Position numbers and translations under genes: made by a program. DNA of 64,000 bases, from contig RCAB01000090.1 in the NCBI GenBank assembly GCA_003640385.1, forward strand, positions 62,001-126,000, read 5' to 3'. The notes under the pieces are model-generated. The model was not told the DNA's origin. It saw nothing but the letters and a program-made list of their open reading frames with translations, and searched no databases. Position 1 is the stretch's first letter. Every line of letters starts with the position of its first letter. Of this stretch, positions 62,481-64,000 are shown piece after piece. The stretch comes from Setaria digitata (Eukaryota > Nematoda > Chromadorea > Rhabditida > Setariidae).

Positions 62481-64000
62481 TGACCTTCCACCTGATACTA
62501 AGAGTTAGGTTCATAAACCATACCCATACCCAATAAGTGGTCCGCTCATCATTAGTCTGTGATGATATTCAAATTCTTATCTGATCAAACCAATAGAAGG
62601 GAAAACAAGACTTCACAGTTTTAAAACAGAATAACCTCTTAAACTTTTATTACAAACTGAAATAAACTGAATGGACATTTTTAGAGTTTCATTTCTTCCT
62701 CCTTACTTTCTCATTATTTCGAAACAGCAAAGATAAAAATTGCATTAATTCAACGTATGACCTCTTAAGCGTTTGTAGCCTCTCTTAACAGCTGGAAAAC
62801 ACAAACAGATCCTTTGTGCGAAGAAACGACGCTATTATTTAGTCCTTTAAAATCAGAATGAATTTTTATTACAGGGAATACAAACAAATTAACGAAATAA
62901 TCAACATAATTGCTCAGTAGGATATGAAAAGCCCTCGAAAGTATCACTATCACACTTAAAACTAACCCTGTTACACTGTCATAAATATTAATTTGAACAA
63001 AAAAAAACACTGCAGAAATTTAGCATGAAAGCCCTCGAACTTTTTTAATTCTAAAATACTTTTCTAAGTAAATTCAAGTCTTATGTAACACATGACTTTC
63101 CAGGAAGCATTCTCGGGGTCAGGGATGTCCAGTAAATCAGAATATGTTTCATTAGCAAAAGAATATTTACATCACTGAAATAACTTTTTGAGTAATCTAT
63201 TTAGAATAAAAAATGAACGAAAACTAGAGAATAAATATGAGTTGTAAACATCCATAATGAATTAAGTGAAATAATGAATGTCAAAAAAAATTGCAAGATT
63301 TATAACCACATCACATATCTACGGATTATACTCAACCTATAACCAGAAAAATATTATTATATCGCTCTAATAGTTTTGTAACTACACTGCAGAAAACCAA
63401 AACAACCAGAAAATTAAGTGAACTTATTACTGAAAATTCAATAAATGAAGTTGATGAGCATAAACTGCTAGGATATTAGATAGACAAGTCCGTTCCGCAC
63501 TTCCACTGTGATAACTCATTAAGATAGAGTCAGGAAAGTTTTTGACTATATCCATGGATTTTTTGTGGCAAAATAGAAAGTATGTAAAACACATTAGCAT
63601 GGATTTATAATGAACAATTACTTTCACCTGTCTTCAAACAATTTTCCTACAAAATCTTAGGGTGCGAACCGCTCAGTAAGGAGTAAACATAATCAAATGA
63701 AGCAAATTATCATTAACTTACAACCACCGAGTAAGCAGAAGTTTCAGACCACTATTCTTATTTCTAAATTACGTCCTGTTATAGAGAGACATATTTCTGA
63801 AGACTATAAAATAATTAAAAGATTTATACAAACTATCTTTCCTTAGCAGATAGCGAAAATACCACAAAAATAATCCAACAGTTTACATCTAAAAACTGCT
63901 AACTGAGCACCTTGAAATACTGCTACAGAAACAACCTCAACGACAACTTTCAGTTTCGTCAACCGAAATCGAAAGAAGTAGCAGCGGAACGTTCATCATT
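62481..64000. other. Upstream flank of TRAPPC9
   Basis: AT-rich sequence expected to hold the TRAPPC9 promoter and outron. At the right edge, an acceptor-like site (acaactttcag, ending at 63954) on the + strand is followed by an open frame to the window end (FRQPKSKEVAAERSS), which may be an exon of a further gene. On the complement the same stretch reads as a short hydrophobic leader from ATG at about 63998. Neither can be decided from this window. Confidence 0.3.

Overview
The window reads as nuclear DNA of a nematode. It is AT-rich, the genes have many small exons (several under 80 nt) and T-rich 3' splice sites ending in ttttcag or tttttag, and acceptor-like sites sit a few bases ahead of start codons, as expected for spliced-leader trans-splicing. 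The gene set (a cuticlin-like ZP protein, an hnRNP K, a Staufen and a TRAPPC9/Trs120 protein) fits a nematode. Long T-rich introns and wide spacers hint at a spirurid or filarial worm, but that is inference. I see no rRNA, tRNA, CRISPR array, insertion sequence or intact transposon.

Layout, left to right. 1-1542 (+): last exons of an unrecognised, probably membrane or secreted protein that begins outside the window. 3779-7921 (-): a complete 11-exon cuticlin-like ZP-domain gene. 7922-14632: gene-poor, with one eroded open stretch. 14633 to about 17528 or beyond (+): a CK1/TTBK-type kinase-like gene whose catalytic motifs are lost. 21060-25097 (+): a complete 8-exon, three-KH-domain hnRNP K gene. 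26175-32867 (+): a complete 20-exon Staufen gene with five dsRBDs. 35924-37122 (-): a small unrecognised gene with a mitochondrial-type N-terminus. 37123-43595: mostly empty. 43596-50218 (+): an 18-exon gene for a protein of about 780 residues with about 16 membrane segments, not recognised. 52946-62480 (-): a 28-exon TRAPPC9 (Trs120/NIBP) gene of about 1,273 codons. 62481-64000: upstream flank.

Exon boundaries were chosen by hand from GT-AG (one GC-AG) signals, reading-phase agreement and family resemblance. Phases close exactly for the ZP gene (419 codons), hnRNP K (343) and Staufen (818). For TRAPPC9 they close if one 34-nt intron is accepted. The polytopic gene has one junction I could not bring into phase.

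The genes do not form one pathway. The nearest thing to a functional cluster is hnRNP K followed by Staufen on the same strand, both regulators of mRNA fate. The most interesting observations are the tandem-looking polytopic protein, the kinase relic, a TRAPPC9 exon copy ending in a stop, two ultrashort introns, and a Staufen dsRBD2 split by a proline-rich insert as in Drosophila.
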